NCBI GenBank assembly: GCA_019637955.1
Contig: JAHBUS010000003.1
Location: 124,001-188,000 of the forward strand
Direction: 5' to 3'
DNA length: 64,000 nucleotides
DNA from: Pseudobdellovibrionaceae bacterium
GTDB lineage: Bacteria > Bdellovibrionota > Bdellovibrionia > Bdellovibrionales > Bdellovibrionaceae
In this document: one piece after another, positions 8,585 through 17,423 of the stretch
Numbering within the stretch: position 1 is the first letter of the stretch
Layout of the letters: every line of letters begins with the position of its first letter
Made by a program: the position numbers and the translations under genes
Notes under the pieces: generated by a model
What the model saw: the letters and a program-made list of their open reading frames with translations, nothing else
Told to the model about the DNA's origin: nothing
Database searches by the model: none

Positions 8585-9319
8585 ATGAAAACACTCTTAT
8601 CGGCTTTCATCCTCGGCGTCGGTGTTTCGACGTTCGCGGCCGGTCCTTCGGCTCAAGACCTCTTGCAGGCTTCGGACCGGGGCCGGGGCGGCATCCGAGA
8701 AGGCATCACGTGGAACATCACCCTCACGACCACCGAAGAGGGCGACACCACGGTTCGCGGCTTTCGCGTCAAGGCGAAGGAGCACAATGCCTTTGTCGAA
8801 GCGCTTTCACCCGCGCGCAATAAAGGCGAAGTCTATCTCTTCAATGACCGCAACATGTGGTTCTTCAAGCCCAGCCTCAAAAAGCCCGTGGCCATTTCAT
8901 CAAGGCAAAAGCTCAGCGGGCAGGCCGCCAACGGTGACATCGCCAGCACGCACTACGCCCGCGACTACACGCCCACGCTCGAAAAAACCGAGGTCCTTGG
9001 CGGCGAAAAGATGCACGTGCTGCTCTTAAAGGCCAAGGCCGACAACCTCACGTACGATCAAATCCGCTACTGGATCAGCGATAAAGACAAACTCGCCAAG
9101 AAGGCCGAGTTTCTGACCTTGCAAGGCAAGGCTTTTAAAGTGGCCAGCATGGAGTACGACAACCGTCTCCGTCTGGGCGGCAAAGAGTTTCCGTTTGTGA
9201 GCCGCCTCGTGATTGCGGATGCCAAATTTCCCGAGAACAAGAGCGTGATCGAGTACCAAGCGCCCAAAGTCGAAGATCATGCCGACAGTCTGTTTAACGT
9301 CAACCGGATGAGCCGCTAA
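8585..9319 (+). CDS. Outer-membrane lipoprotein-sorting (LolA-like) periplasmic protein
   Basis: The signal peptide (MKTLLSAFILGVGVSTFA) is followed by a mature domain of about 225 residues with the features of the LolA-like lipoprotein-sorting family: repeated amphipathic beta strands, VRGFRVKAKEHNAFVE, LFNDRNMWFFKPSLKKP and FKVASMEYDNR. This family adopts the half-barrel LolA/LolB fold. GGAGAG sits 6 nt before the ATG at 8585. Its position between two LolCE-type permeases argues for a periplasmic acceptor of the transported substrate. Its last base is the first base of the next gene (TAATG). Confidence 0.85.
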   Translation: MKTLLSAFILGVGVSTFAAGPSAQDLLQASDRGRGGIREGITWNITLTTTEEGDTTVRGFRVKAKEHNAFVEALSPARNKGEVYLFNDRNMWFFKPSLKKPVAISSRQKLSGQAANGDIASTHYARDYTPTLEKTEVLGGEKMHVLLLKAKADNLTYDQIRYWISDKDKLAKKAEFLTLQGKAFKVASMEYDNRLRLGGKEFPFVSRLVIADAKFPENKSVIEYQAPKVEDHADSLFNVNRMSR

Positions 9320-10635
9320 TGCTGAACAAGATCGCCCTTCGCAACGTGCTGAGCCACTGGCGCCAGAGTTTGGCGGCGCTGCTCTCCATTTCGGCGGCGT
9401 TCTTTTGCTTGGTGATCTTTCAAGGTTACATGCTCGATGTCGAGCGGTTGTATTGGGACGGGTATCGCAACCGCAGCATGTACGGCGACGTGATCCTTGA
9501 AAACCGCGAGGCCACCAGCGTGCAGGCGCAAAGCGAGCCTTGGCGCTTCGAGCTGGACGAAAAAGACCAAGAACTGATCGGCGCTTACCTGAACGCAGAG
9601 GGCGCAAGCCAGGTGCAAGAGCACGTGCGTTTTTTAAACTTTAGCGGGCTCGTCACCACCGGCATCTCCTCGAAAATCTTCTTGGCCCAGGCGTTCGATC
9701 TCGATCGCGGCGAGCGGATGCGCGAGCAGTGGAGCTGGAACGTTTTGTACGGCAAACCTTTGCACAAAGCGGTGGATGAGAACCCGCTCCTGGTCGGGCA
9801 GAGCTTGGGATTTCAATTGGGCTGCGAGCCCGAAAAAAAAGAATACTCGCTTTTGCCTGAAGGCGGGTACAAGCCGGTCTTGCGCCCTTTCAATTGCCGC
9901 CGTCCCGACGTGCAGCTCTCGGTCACCACCGAAAGCGGCAATTTGAACGCCATGGATTTTACCATCGTGGGCTTGATGGACTCCGGCTATAAAGACTTGG
10001 ACTCGCGCTACCTGACCCTGCCTTTGCCTCTGGCGCAGCAGCTCTTGAACACCAAAAAGCTCTCGTACTGGTCGGTGAAGCTCAAGCCTGGCGTTTCGGT
10101 TTCGAGCTGGATCGACGGGATGAACCGTCAGTTTCAAAACAAAGCCCCGCATCTTCATGCTATCGCTTGGCAGGACCACCGCTTGGGCGAGATGTACCTG
10201 AAGACCATGAGTCTCCTGAACATCTTCCGCAATTTTGTCACCATCGTGGTCGCGTTCATCTCGGTTCTCTCGGTCACCAACACCATGTTCAAGATCGTCA
10301 AAGAGCGCACGCGTGAGATCGGCACGCTCTTGAGTCTCGGGTTTCAGCGCAGCCAGGTGCTTTCGATCTTTTTGCGCGAGGCTTTGTTTTTGTCGCTCAT
10401 CGGCTGTATTTGCGGTGCGCTGCTGGCTCTAGGGGTCACGGCGGTCGTGAACAACGCTTCGATCACCTACAAGGCCGGGGTTCTTTCGGAGCCCGCGCTG
10501 TTTCGGATCATGACCAATTTGGATTTGTACGTCGTCGCGCTGGCGCTGCTCATGCTCGTCACCGTTGTCACCAGCTACGTGTCGTGCCGTTCAACCGTTC
10601 AACGAAAGATCGTGGATTGTCTCGGGCACGTGTAG
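9319..10635 (+). CDS. FtsX-like ABC permease, copy 2 (LolC/E type)
   Basis: Second permease with the same layout as the copy at 7270: N-terminal membrane segment (about 18-40), a periplasmic domain to about 295, and three C-terminal membrane segments. The coupling motif is VKERTREIGTLLSLGFQRSQV. The periplasmic part differs strongly from copy 1, as expected for an asymmetric LolC/LolE-like pair. Translation is coupled to the LolA-like gene. Confidence 0.9.
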   Translation: MLNKIALRNVLSHWRQSLAALLSISAAFFCLVIFQGYMLDVERLYWDGYRNRSMYGDVILENREATSVQAQSEPWRFELDEKDQELIGAYLNAEGASQVQEHVRFLNFSGLVTTGISSKIFLAQAFDLDRGERMREQWSWNVLYGKPLHKAVDENPLLVGQSLGFQLGCEPEKKEYSLLPEGGYKPVLRPFNCRRPDVQLSVTTESGNLNAMDFTIVGLMDSGYKDLDSRYLTLPLPLAQQLLNTKKLSYWSVKLKPGVSVSSWIDGMNRQFQNKAPHLHAIAWQDHRLGEMYLKTMSLLNIFRNFVTIVVAFISVLSVTNTMFKIVKERTREIGTLLSLGFQRSQVLSIFLREALFLSLIGCICGALLALGVTAVVNNASITYKAGVLSEPALFRIMTNLDLYVVALALLMLVTVVTSYVSCRSTVQRKIVDCLGHV

Positions 10636-11951
10636 CGGCCACGCTCTTTTTGCTCTTGGCCGCCGGCGAGGTTTGGGCTCAATCGGCCCGGCCGCTCCGC
10701 CGCTTGCGGCCCGCGCCGCGTGCCGAGTGGTCGATCAATGCCGAACTCATCGGCGTGGGCGGCGCGCTCACGCCCACCGCTTCGGTGATCAACCCGGCGA
10801 ACCGGGCATTGGCCACGCCGTCGAACGAGGCCTTTCTTGATGCCCGCGCGGATTTGCGATGGTCGCTCGGCGCGTTTAAGACGGTCGCGCGTCCGCGTTG
10901 GACGGGGACTTGGACCCGCGTGCAGATGGACAGCACCGTGCCGGGCGGCGCGGGTGAAGACAAAACCGACTCCGAAGGCAAGGCCGACCTCACGGACTTG
11001 TACGCCGAGTGGCAAGCCTTCCCGACGCTGCAATTGACGGCGGGGCTTCTCGTTGATGGGTGGGGGCCGGCGGAGTTCGTGAACCCGACGAATCCGTTTT
11101 TTCACCTCACGGGCAAGAGCAAAAGTTTCTTCTTCAAAGAAAAAGGCCATGTCTTCACCAAAATGGTGTGGACGCCCTCCATGAATACGAGCGTGAGCCT
11201 GCTCGCGGAGCCGGTCTCGAACAATGAGCCTTCGTTCCGGCAGGATCAAAGTTTTTCGCCGCTCTGGGCGGTGCGCGGAGAGTGGCAGAGCGATTCGGCG
11301 GCCGTCCTGATCGGTGGGATCCTGGGGCAGGAGGCCGATGCGGCCAGCTTCTTTGGTGAGTACCTTCAGCTGCGCAGCGATTCGACCGGTTTTTCAGTCT
11401 ACGGCGAAGCCCGGCACACCGTGGATGCGAAAAAATTTGAACTCGTGAACACCGGCGGCTTTGAGCAGCTCGTGGAGCAAAGACGCGGCTCTTCGAAAGT
11501 CGACACCTATTCGGTTCTGGGTCTTCGCTGGGAGGGACGCATCGACGCGCGCCTGGAATGGATCCACTACGATCTCGGCTACACCGAAGGCGAGTGGGAG
11601 CGCCTCAAAACGGCGCTCACGCAGCTTTCACCGTATCTGCTCGAGAACTTGCGGCGCTTCTCGCGGCCGGGCCTTGAGTTTCTCACGCAAAATTTTTGGT
11701 CGGCCTCGGTGCGCTTTCCAGACTTGGGGCCGTCGTCGGATTGGCAGTGGATCAACCGCGTGCTTGTGGCCACGGGTGACGGCGCCGGCAGTGCGGTGCG
11801 CTCAGGACTTTTTCAAAGCACGATTGAAATCCCGGTCTTCGACGCCGGCACGCTGTATGGCGAAGCGCTCATCAACTCCGGGACTAAAGACACGGAGCTT
11901 TTGCTCACCACCGAAGCCGCCTATTATGCGGGGGCTCGTTGGGCCTGGTAA
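10617..11951 (+). CDS. Outer-membrane beta-barrel protein
   Basis: The signal peptide (VAATLFLLLAAGEVWAQS) is followed by about 420 residues of alternating polar/hydrophobic strands with aromatic girdles (for example LQLTAGLLVDGWGPAEF, SVSLLAEPVSNNEPSF) and a C-terminal strand ending in W-A-W. This indicates a porin-like barrel. The start is uncertain: TTG at 10617 and GTG at 10584 both lie inside the preceding permease gene. As the last gene of the ABC/LolA-like operon it could be the outer-membrane destination or exit for the same substrate. The family name is not recognised. Confidence 0.75.
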   Translation: MSRARVAATLFLLLAAGEVWAQSARPLRRLRPAPRAEWSINAELIGVGGALTPTASVINPANRALATPSNEAFLDARADLRWSLGAFKTVARPRWTGTWTRVQMDSTVPGGAGEDKTDSEGKADLTDLYAEWQAFPTLQLTAGLLVDGWGPAEFVNPTNPFFHLTGKSKSFFFKEKGHVFTKMVWTPSMNTSVSLLAEPVSNNEPSFRQDQSFSPLWAVRGEWQSDSAAVLIGGILGQEADAASFFGEYLQLRSDSTGFSVYGEARHTVDAKKFELVNTGGFEQLVEQRRGSSKVDTYSVLGLRWEGRIDARLEWIHYDLGYTEGEWERLKTALTQLSPYLLENLRRFSRPGLEFLTQNFWSASVRFPDLGPSSDWQWINRVLVATGDGAGSAVRSGLFQSTIEIPVFDAGTLYGEALINSGTKDTELLLTTEAAYYAGARWAW

Positions 11952-12019
11952 AGCACCGAGCGGGCACAGCGTTGGCCTCACTCCTGCAAATCAAAGAGGC
12001 ATGGAGACAGGAGGTCACC

Positions 12020-12088
12020 ATGAAATCCACCTTATTTGTTTTCGCAATGGTCGCCGTTTTCACCTTCAATATATTGATGCAAGGATAG
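12020..12088 (+). CDS. 22-residue hydrophobic peptide
   Basis: ATG preceded by a near-ideal AGGAGGT (12009-12015), giving MKSTLFVFAMVAVF plus eight residues. This is a single membrane segment with one Lys near the start. It lies 68 bp after the outer-membrane protein gene and about 135 bp before the MscS gene. The dyad GACCGG/CCGGTC follows at 12095-12114. It could be a small membrane protein or a leader peptide; the strong ribosome site is the main support. Confidence 0.45.
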   Translation: MKSTLFVFAMVAVFTFNILMQG

Positions 12089-12223
12089 TTTCAGGACCGG
12101 AATATTGCCCGGTCTGACTTGGGCATTCTGCCCCGAGAGGCTCTCTTCTTGCGCTGATTTTGCTGTCGTTTGGCATTCCCGTTTGCAAAGGTCACCTTGA
12201 ACCTTGTCACTTCGGGAGGACCT

Positions 12224-13630
12224 TTGAACGCGCACAATTTTCGACAGAAGAGCCTGACGATCACCCTGACTTTTTTTGTGGCGTTGATGCTGATCTTTGT
12301 CTTCTCGCCCGCCATCGCGCAAACCGAGAAGGCCGCCGAGGGCACCGGTCAAAATCTTCCCAAGTCCGTCGAAGCTCCCAAGTCGGTTGATGACCGCGAT
12401 CTGGAGCTGCGTCTGCAGCGGATCTTTGAGACCTCGGGTTGGGTGCCCGAGCTCAAGGTCGAAGTTCGAGAGGGTCTGGTGTTCTTAAGCGGGCGCATCC
12501 ACTCCGAGGCCAAAAAAACCTGGGTGCTCAAGATCATTGAACAGACCAAAGGCGTCGTGGCCGTGATCGACAACATCGAAGACAGCCGCAGCCGCGCCGT
12601 GCTCTCGCCGGTGCAAGAAGAGGTCGGCTCGATCATCGACAAGGCCGAGCGCATGACTCCTTACGTTTTGTCGGCTCTGATCATTTTGGTCCTCTTTGGA
12701 TTCTTGTCTTATTACGGCGCGCGCCTTTCACGGCGGATCGTCGACACCAAAACCCGCAACGTTCTTTTGTCCTCGTCGGTCGGCAACGTCGTCGCGCTCG
12801 TGATCATCGTTCTGGGCCTTTACTTCGCTTTGCGATCCAGCGGCTTGTCGACCTTGGCCGTGACCGTCCTTGGAGGTTCGAGCTTCGTGGGGATCGGGAT
12901 CGGTCTGGCGATGAAGAGCGTGTTCGAGAACTATTCCGCCAGCCTGATGATTTCGATGCGCGAAATTTTCCGGCAAGGGGAGTGGGTGCGTATCGACGAC
13001 GTCGAGGGGATCGTCCATTCGGTGACAACCCGCGGGACCAGCTTGATGGACTTTGACGGGACGGTCATCACCATTCCCAATTCGAAAGTCACCGACGCCA
13101 CGATTCGGAACTATACGCGCAATCCCGCCATGCGCACCGATTTCGTCGTGGGCGTCGACATTGGCAATTCCATCGAAGCCGTTCGAAAAGCGGCCCTCGA
13201 GGCCCTCAAGGGCGTCGAGGGCGTGCAGCAAGAGCCGGCGCCCATGGTCTTGGTGGCGGATCTTGCTCCGACGACGATCAAGATCCGCGTGTACTTCTGG
13301 TTCAATGCCGTCAAGCACGGGCGTGCCGGGATTCGATCGGCCGCCATCCAGTGCGTGCTTCGCGGATTGAAAGACGCGGGCATCGAGCTCGAGGCAGATT
13401 CGCGCGAAATTACGTTCAAGAATCCTTTGGCGCTGGGCCGCGCGCACACGATCGACGAGAAGGCTCAGGCGAACGACAGGGCGCCGGGCGATCGTCGAAA
13501 CTCGCCGTCCGTTTCCGCGCAGGCTCCTGCGGAAGCTCCTCCCGCGACGCCCTCGGAGATCGGAAATATCAAAAAACAAGCGGCGGCCACCGCTCCTCCC
13601 GAAAAGGGCGAGAATATTCTTGAAACCTGA
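12224..13630 (+). CDS. BON-domain mechanosensitive channel (MscS family)
   Basis: Order of parts: N-terminal signal or membrane segment (LTFFVALMLIFVFSPAIAQ), a BON domain (about 55-125, with LRLQRIFETSGW and VFLSGRIHSEAKK), then three MscS membrane segments including the pore helix region LGGSSFVGIGIGLAMKSVFENY. The cytoplasmic beta domain (GEWVRIDDVEGIVHSV, TVITIPNSKV) follows, then a long disordered Ala/Pro tail. The start is taken as TTG at 12224 because GGGAGGA (12214-12220) precedes it; an in-frame ATG at 12170 has no such site. It probably opens under membrane tension, and the BON part may bind lipid or envelope. Confidence 0.88.
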   Translation: MNAHNFRQKSLTITLTFFVALMLIFVFSPAIAQTEKAAEGTGQNLPKSVEAPKSVDDRDLELRLQRIFETSGWVPELKVEVREGLVFLSGRIHSEAKKTWVLKIIEQTKGVVAVIDNIEDSRSRAVLSPVQEEVGSIIDKAERMTPYVLSALIILVLFGFLSYYGARLSRRIVDTKTRNVLLSSSVGNVVALVIIVLGLYFALRSSGLSTLAVTVLGGSSFVGIGIGLAMKSVFENYSASLMISMREIFRQGEWVRIDDVEGIVHSVTTRGTSLMDFDGTVITIPNSKVTDATIRNYTRNPAMRTDFVVGVDIGNSIEAVRKAALEALKGVEGVQQEPAPMVLVADLAPTTIKIRVYFWFNAVKHGRAGIRSAAIQCVLRGLKDAGIELEADSREITFKNPLALGRAHTIDEKAQANDRAPGDRRNSPSVSAQAPAEAPPATPSEIGNIKKQAAATAPPEKGENILET

Positions 13631-13656
13631 AAAAACACGCGAGAGTGGGCAGCGGC

Positions 13657-13696
13657 TTGATCACTCAGGTCTAGGTTATTTATATACGGATATAAT
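13657..13696 (+). promoter_or_regulatory. Likely sigma-70 promoter for the secreted protein gene
   Basis: TTGATC (13657) and TATATA (13681) are separated by 18 bp in a very AT-rich stretch (13675-13712). A second -10-like hexamer TATAAT starts at 13691. The stretch stands out against the GC-rich surroundings and lies 60 bp before the next start codon. Confidence 0.5.
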
Positions 13697-13755
13697 TTAT
13701 TTATAATAAGTCTTCTCCCGGATTAGAGTGTCAGAAACTCATTTCGGGGGAACAA

Positions 13756-14187
13756 ATGATTCGACTTTTGGTGATCGCATTGGTTTTCATGGGCTTTCCG
13801 GCAGGGGCCCAAATGCAAGTTCGAGACGAAAATGGAAAAGTTCTTCAGCGGATTTCGAACAAAGAAATTGAAGACATGCTGAAGAAAAGCAAGAACGAGC
13901 AGAAGGCGCTCGAGCTCCGGGACGCCCAACGAAAGGCGTTTCTTCTTGAGAATGCCGAGAAAATTGAGGTCACTTTGACGGCACAGAGGCAGCCCGTTTA
14001 CGTGATCAAAATCAATGAACAGAAATTAAGCGTAGTCAGTAAAGAGGAATTGACCTGGGTGAGCCAGTCGATCTTGGACACCGCAAAGTCGGTTGTTTGT
14101 GACCTTCCGATCCTCCCGGAGACGGTCGACATCTCGATTTCGATCGTCTCGGGAACTTGGAGTACCAGCAAACTCTGCGGTAAATGA
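13756..14187 (+). CDS. Small secreted protein of unknown function
   Basis: 143 residues with a clear signal peptide (IRLLVIALVFMGFPAGAQ). The mature part begins MQVRDENGKVLQRIS, followed by a charged helix (about 38-72) and a beta-rich C-terminus with two Cys (VVCDLP and KLCGK) that may form a disulphide. GGGGGAACAA precedes the ATG. Its stop is 15 bp from the convergent dikinase gene's stop. I recognise no family. Confidence 0.75.
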   Translation: MIRLLVIALVFMGFPAGAQMQVRDENGKVLQRISNKEIEDMLKKSKNEQKALELRDAQRKAFLLENAEKIEVTLTAQRQPVYVIKINEQKLSVVSKEELTWVSQSILDTAKSVVCDLPILPETVDISISIVSGTWSTSKLCGK

Positions 14188-14201
14188 CTTGCGGAAGATC
14201 G

Positions 14202-16631
14202 TCACTTGATCTTTCTCACGATCCCGCTGTCACCATCGACTTCAAGAAGATCGCCGTCCTGAATCAGGCCGGTGATCCCCTCGATGCCCAAAACAGACGG
14301 GATGGAGTATTCGCGAGAGATGACGGCGGCGTGCGAGAGCAGGCCGCCCGTTTCAAGGACCACCGCTTTGGCCACCAAGAACAGCGGCGTCCATCCCGGG
14401 TCCGTGAACACCGCCACTAAGATATCACCGCTTTGAAGTTTCTGCGCCTCTTCCAGGGTGCGGATCACGCGCGCCGGGCCTTGGTACACGCCTTGGCTTG
14501 AAGCGATTCCGCTCCACTCTTTTTCCGACGGGTCTCGTTTTTTGGAAACCTGAAGGCCCACGCCGAGTTCATTCTGCCCTGGATGATGCCGGTACGAGAG
14601 CGGGTACCATTCGCGCCTCGCGGCTCGAGTCGACAATTCCAAAGCCCAGTGCGTTTTGGCCTCTGGAGTGACCGCGGACGCTAGCGCCTTCAGCGCTTGA
14701 ATCCAGTCCCCATCGGTCAGTTGAAAAACACGCTCGCGCCAAGACTGTCCAGAGGCGAGTTCGAAACGGCGCGCCGATTCGAGAGCGAGCTGGCGGATCA
14801 AGCCGTACATTTGCGTCGAGTGATCGCGCACCTCTTCGCGCAGGCCCGTGAAGTGGCGCACGCGCCCCAGCGTTTTGAAAAAGGACCCGGCGCGAAAGCG
14901 CCCGAGCACCGTCGATTGAAAATACTCCCGCGCTTTGATCATTTCGGCGGCTTCGTTTGAAGCTTGCGGGGGATTGGGCGGGTGCTTCAAGATTTGACGG
15001 AGCCAATCATGAATGAAACCGGGGTTTTCGCTCCAGCGGGGTTGGCGCAGATCGAGTTCCGAGACACTGTGGTGTCCGAAGTCTTCAAAGAATCTTTCGA
15101 GTTCTTGGCGGACCTGGGGCGCCTCGAGGTCCAGGTCTTCGCGGCGCATTTTTTCGGCGATACGGCCCAGAGCCTTGCTCGGCTGCAAAAAGGCCAAGTC
15201 GCCCAAACCCGCCATCAAGCGGCCATAGGAGAGCCCCGCTCCCTTTTGCTCGGCGCGGTCAAAATGAATTTTGAAATCTTGTTTCGCGGCCGAGGCCAAG
15301 AAGATCGTTCGAAAATAAAACTCTTCAAGTCGGGGGTAGGCCCGCATCAAGAGATCTTCAGAAAAGTCCGCGAACTCAGCGTCGCTCAGCGAACGCCAGT
15401 CGGTGCGCCGGAACTTGTCTTTGAGGTCCCGCAGCTCGCTGAAACGAAGCTGGGCCGCACCATCGTGGATTTTATAAAGCTTGTGCAAAGCCATCAAAAC
15501 CGGAACGGCCCGCACGATCCCGAGCAAGGAGACCGGCGTCGTTTCGCCGTCACCTTCATAGTCGGGTGAGATCGCCATGTCTTCGTCGAACGCGCGTTCA
15601 CGGTAACCCGGGAGCTGCTTCATCACATTTTTTGAAGCGGTCAGGTTCCAATAAAGCTTTCCGTAGAAGAGGCGGGTCCATTCGACCCCAGATTTTTCGC
15701 CGTCCTTGATTTGACGCGTGAGTTTTAAATCGGCCATGTAGTGGGCCATCGCCGAACCCAAGGTGCGTTTGTAGAGCGAAGCCATCAGCGTGCAGGGAAT
15801 CGAACTTGAAACGCCGCCATCGCGAAGGTCGGCGGTGGTCCACTGGCCCAGCGTCCGCGAGAATTGGATTTTGGTGATGGGACGCGATTGCACCAGCAAA
15901 ATTTGTTCCGAAGCTTCGACGACGAACTCAATGTCTTGGGGGCAGCCAAAATGGGCTTGAACCCGGCAGGCGGTGTCACGCAGCTGAGTCAAGATCCTCT
16001 CGCTCACGGGTAAGTTGCCTTCGCGGGCGCGGATGAGGGGGGCCTCGTCGTGCCAAGACAGCATCCACCGGCTGGGCGACACCAAGCCTGAAACCAGGCG
16101 GTCGCCGCGGCCCTCGATCATCTCGACCAACATCTCCTGATCGTCACCCGAGAGAGGAGAGACCGAGAAGCAAACGCCCGAGAATCGCGCGCGGACGAAA
16201 ACCTGAACGACCACCGCGACACGAAGGTCGTTGGGGTCGATGTCGGCCTTTTCGCAGTAGAGGCGGACGCGCTCGGTGTTTTTCGAGTCCAGAACGCCCA
16301 GCAACGACTCAAAGATCTCCTCTTCCGTGGCCAGATCCAGAAAGCTTTCGAAGAGACCGGCGAAGGAATGATCGCTGCCATCCTCTTTGCTGACCGAAGA
16401 GCGAACCGCCCAGGTCTGGCCGGGATGTTCGCGCAAAAGGTCGCGAATGTCTTTTCGCACCTCTTCAAGCTCCGCCGGCGAAAGAGTCTGCGCGCGGTCG
16501 GGAAGAACGTAAGTCAGCGGAATCGAGAAACCCGCTTCGAGCAAGTGCGCGAGGTGCCGGCCTTTGCCGCCGAAGGTGGCGGCGATCTTGAGGGACGTCG
16601 GTTCAGTTTTCAGCGCGAGGAGATGCTTCAT
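14202..16631 (-). CDS. PEP-synthase-like dikinase 1 (PPDK ATP-grasp + phospho-His domain)
   Basis: N-terminal PPDK/PEP-synthase ATP-grasp: GGKGRHLAHLLEAGFSIP (from about 21), WAVRSSVSKEDGSDHSFAG (about 74-92) and DIEFVVEA...LLVQSRPIT. A long helical middle region follows, then the swivelling phosphohistidine domain TGGLLSHAAVISRE with H767. The PEP-binding barrel of true PEP synthase is missing. The layout is that of rifampicin phosphotransferase or the PigC/TamQ condensing enzymes, which split ATP and phosphorylate a small molecule. ATG at 16631 overlaps the desaturase stop (ATGA), with GGAG upstream. A second relative lies at 20816. Substrate unknown. Confidence 0.88.
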   Translation of the reverse strand: MKHLLALKTEPTSLKIAATFGGKGRHLAHLLEAGFSIPLTYVLPDRAQTLSPAELEEVRKDIRDLLREHPGQTWAVRSSVSKEDGSDHSFAGLFESFLDLATEEEIFESLLGVLDSKNTERVRLYCEKADIDPNDLRVAVVVQVFVRARFSGVCFSVSPLSGDDQEMLVEMIEGRGDRLVSGLVSPSRWMLSWHDEAPLIRAREGNLPVSERILTQLRDTACRVQAHFGCPQDIEFVVEASEQILLVQSRPITKIQFSRTLGQWTTADLRDGGVSSSIPCTLMASLYKRTLGSAMAHYMADLKLTRQIKDGEKSGVEWTRLFYGKLYWNLTASKNVMKQLPGYRERAFDEDMAISPDYEGDGETTPVSLLGIVRAVPVLMALHKLYKIHDGAAQLRFSELRDLKDKFRRTDWRSLSDAEFADFSEDLLMRAYPRLEEFYFRTIFLASAAKQDFKIHFDRAEQKGAGLSYGRLMAGLGDLAFLQPSKALGRIAEKMRREDLDLEAPQVRQELERFFEDFGHHSVSELDLRQPRWSENPGFIHDWLRQILKHPPNPPQASNEAAEMIKAREYFQSTVLGRFRAGSFFKTLGRVRHFTGLREEVRDHSTQMYGLIRQLALESARRFELASGQSWRERVFQLTDGDWIQALKALASAVTPEAKTHWALELSTRAARREWYPLSYRHHPGQNELGVGLQVSKKRDPSEKEWSGIASSQGVYQGPARVIRTLEEAQKLQSGDILVAVFTDPGWTPLFLVAKAVVLETGGLLSHAAVISREYSIPSVLGIEGITGLIQDGDLLEVDGDSGIVRKIK

Positions 16632-17422
16632 CGCCGTCTCCAGTAAAACCAATGAGCCCCTTGCACCACGGGACGTTCGCTCTCCTGAGGCAGTTCGTGC
16701 CGCATCTCGCGCACGCGCGTCCAGTGGAGGCTTGGCCGGTAGTGATGCTCTTGGTGGTAGCCGTTGTTAAACCAAATCAGGTTGTACCAACCCGAGTAAC
16801 AGCTCACGGCATTTTTGAAGCGGTCTCCCGGAACCGCCTCCCAGTGCTCCCAATAATTTTCGGCCGCGGCAAAGACTTGGCCCAAATAGGAGATCAAGAG
16901 ATAAAACGTCAAACCACCCAGGCTCCAAAAGCCGACGGCCGCCACCACAAGGACGAAGAACGACAACTCGAAAACCTGGCGCGCCCGCGCGTGGGTGCTG
17001 CTCGACTCCACGAACAGAGTCCCTAGCGGCGTGCGCAAGGGCGAGAGAAAAGCGTAGGCCAGCAGAGACTCGGGTTTCTGGTTCCGGCCATAGCGCAGAG
17101 TTGAGGAGCGGTCTTCGGGGCCGTTGTTGAACTGATGATGATTCACGTGGTGCGCGTGGTACAAAAACGAGGGCACGCCCAAGTTCAATCCGTTGATCGC
17201 GGCGAACAGCGCATTGAGCGCGGGCGATTTGAAAAACTTTTGATGGATAAAATTGTGCGCGACGACCTGGTAGTTGGTGCAAATCAAAAAAATCAGAACG
17301 AGGGCCGCAAGCCCCAAGGCCCAAGACGGCCATCTTCCCACGCCGTTGATCGCAGATCCCATCAGCGCCAGTTGAAGGAGTGCGAGCACAATCAAAAGGG
17401 CGTCCGCACGGTGGCGCAGCAT
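16628..17422 (-). CDS. Membrane fatty-acid desaturase/hydroxylase family
   Basis: The three histidine boxes of the membrane diiron desaturase superfamily are present: H56NFIH60, H89-A-H-H-VNHH96 and H223QEHH227, with further His in ENYWEHWE. Hydrophobic segments lie at about 8-25, 35-55 and 150-185. The substrate should be an acyl chain, or the alkyl part of a product made by neighbouring genes. It starts one base after the amidohydrolase stop and overlaps the dikinase start, so the three are translated from one message. Confidence 0.85.
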   Translation of the reverse strand: MLRHRADALLIVLALLQLALMGSAINGVGRWPSWALGLAALVLIFLICTNYQVVAHNFIHQKFFKSPALNALFAAINGLNLGVPSFLYHAHHVNHHQFNNGPEDRSSTLRYGRNQKPESLLAYAFLSPLRTPLGTLFVESSSTHARARQVFELSFFVLVVAAVGFWSLGGLTFYLLISYLGQVFAAAENYWEHWEAVPGDRFKNAVSCYSGWYNLIWFNNGYHQEHHYRPSLHWTRVREMRHELPQESERPVVQGAHWFYWRRR

Positions 17423-17423
17423 T

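Noticed and set aside
7252-8610. 452-codon open frame on the minus strand
   Set aside because: Antisense shadow of the FtsX-like permease; very His/Arg-rich with no domain.
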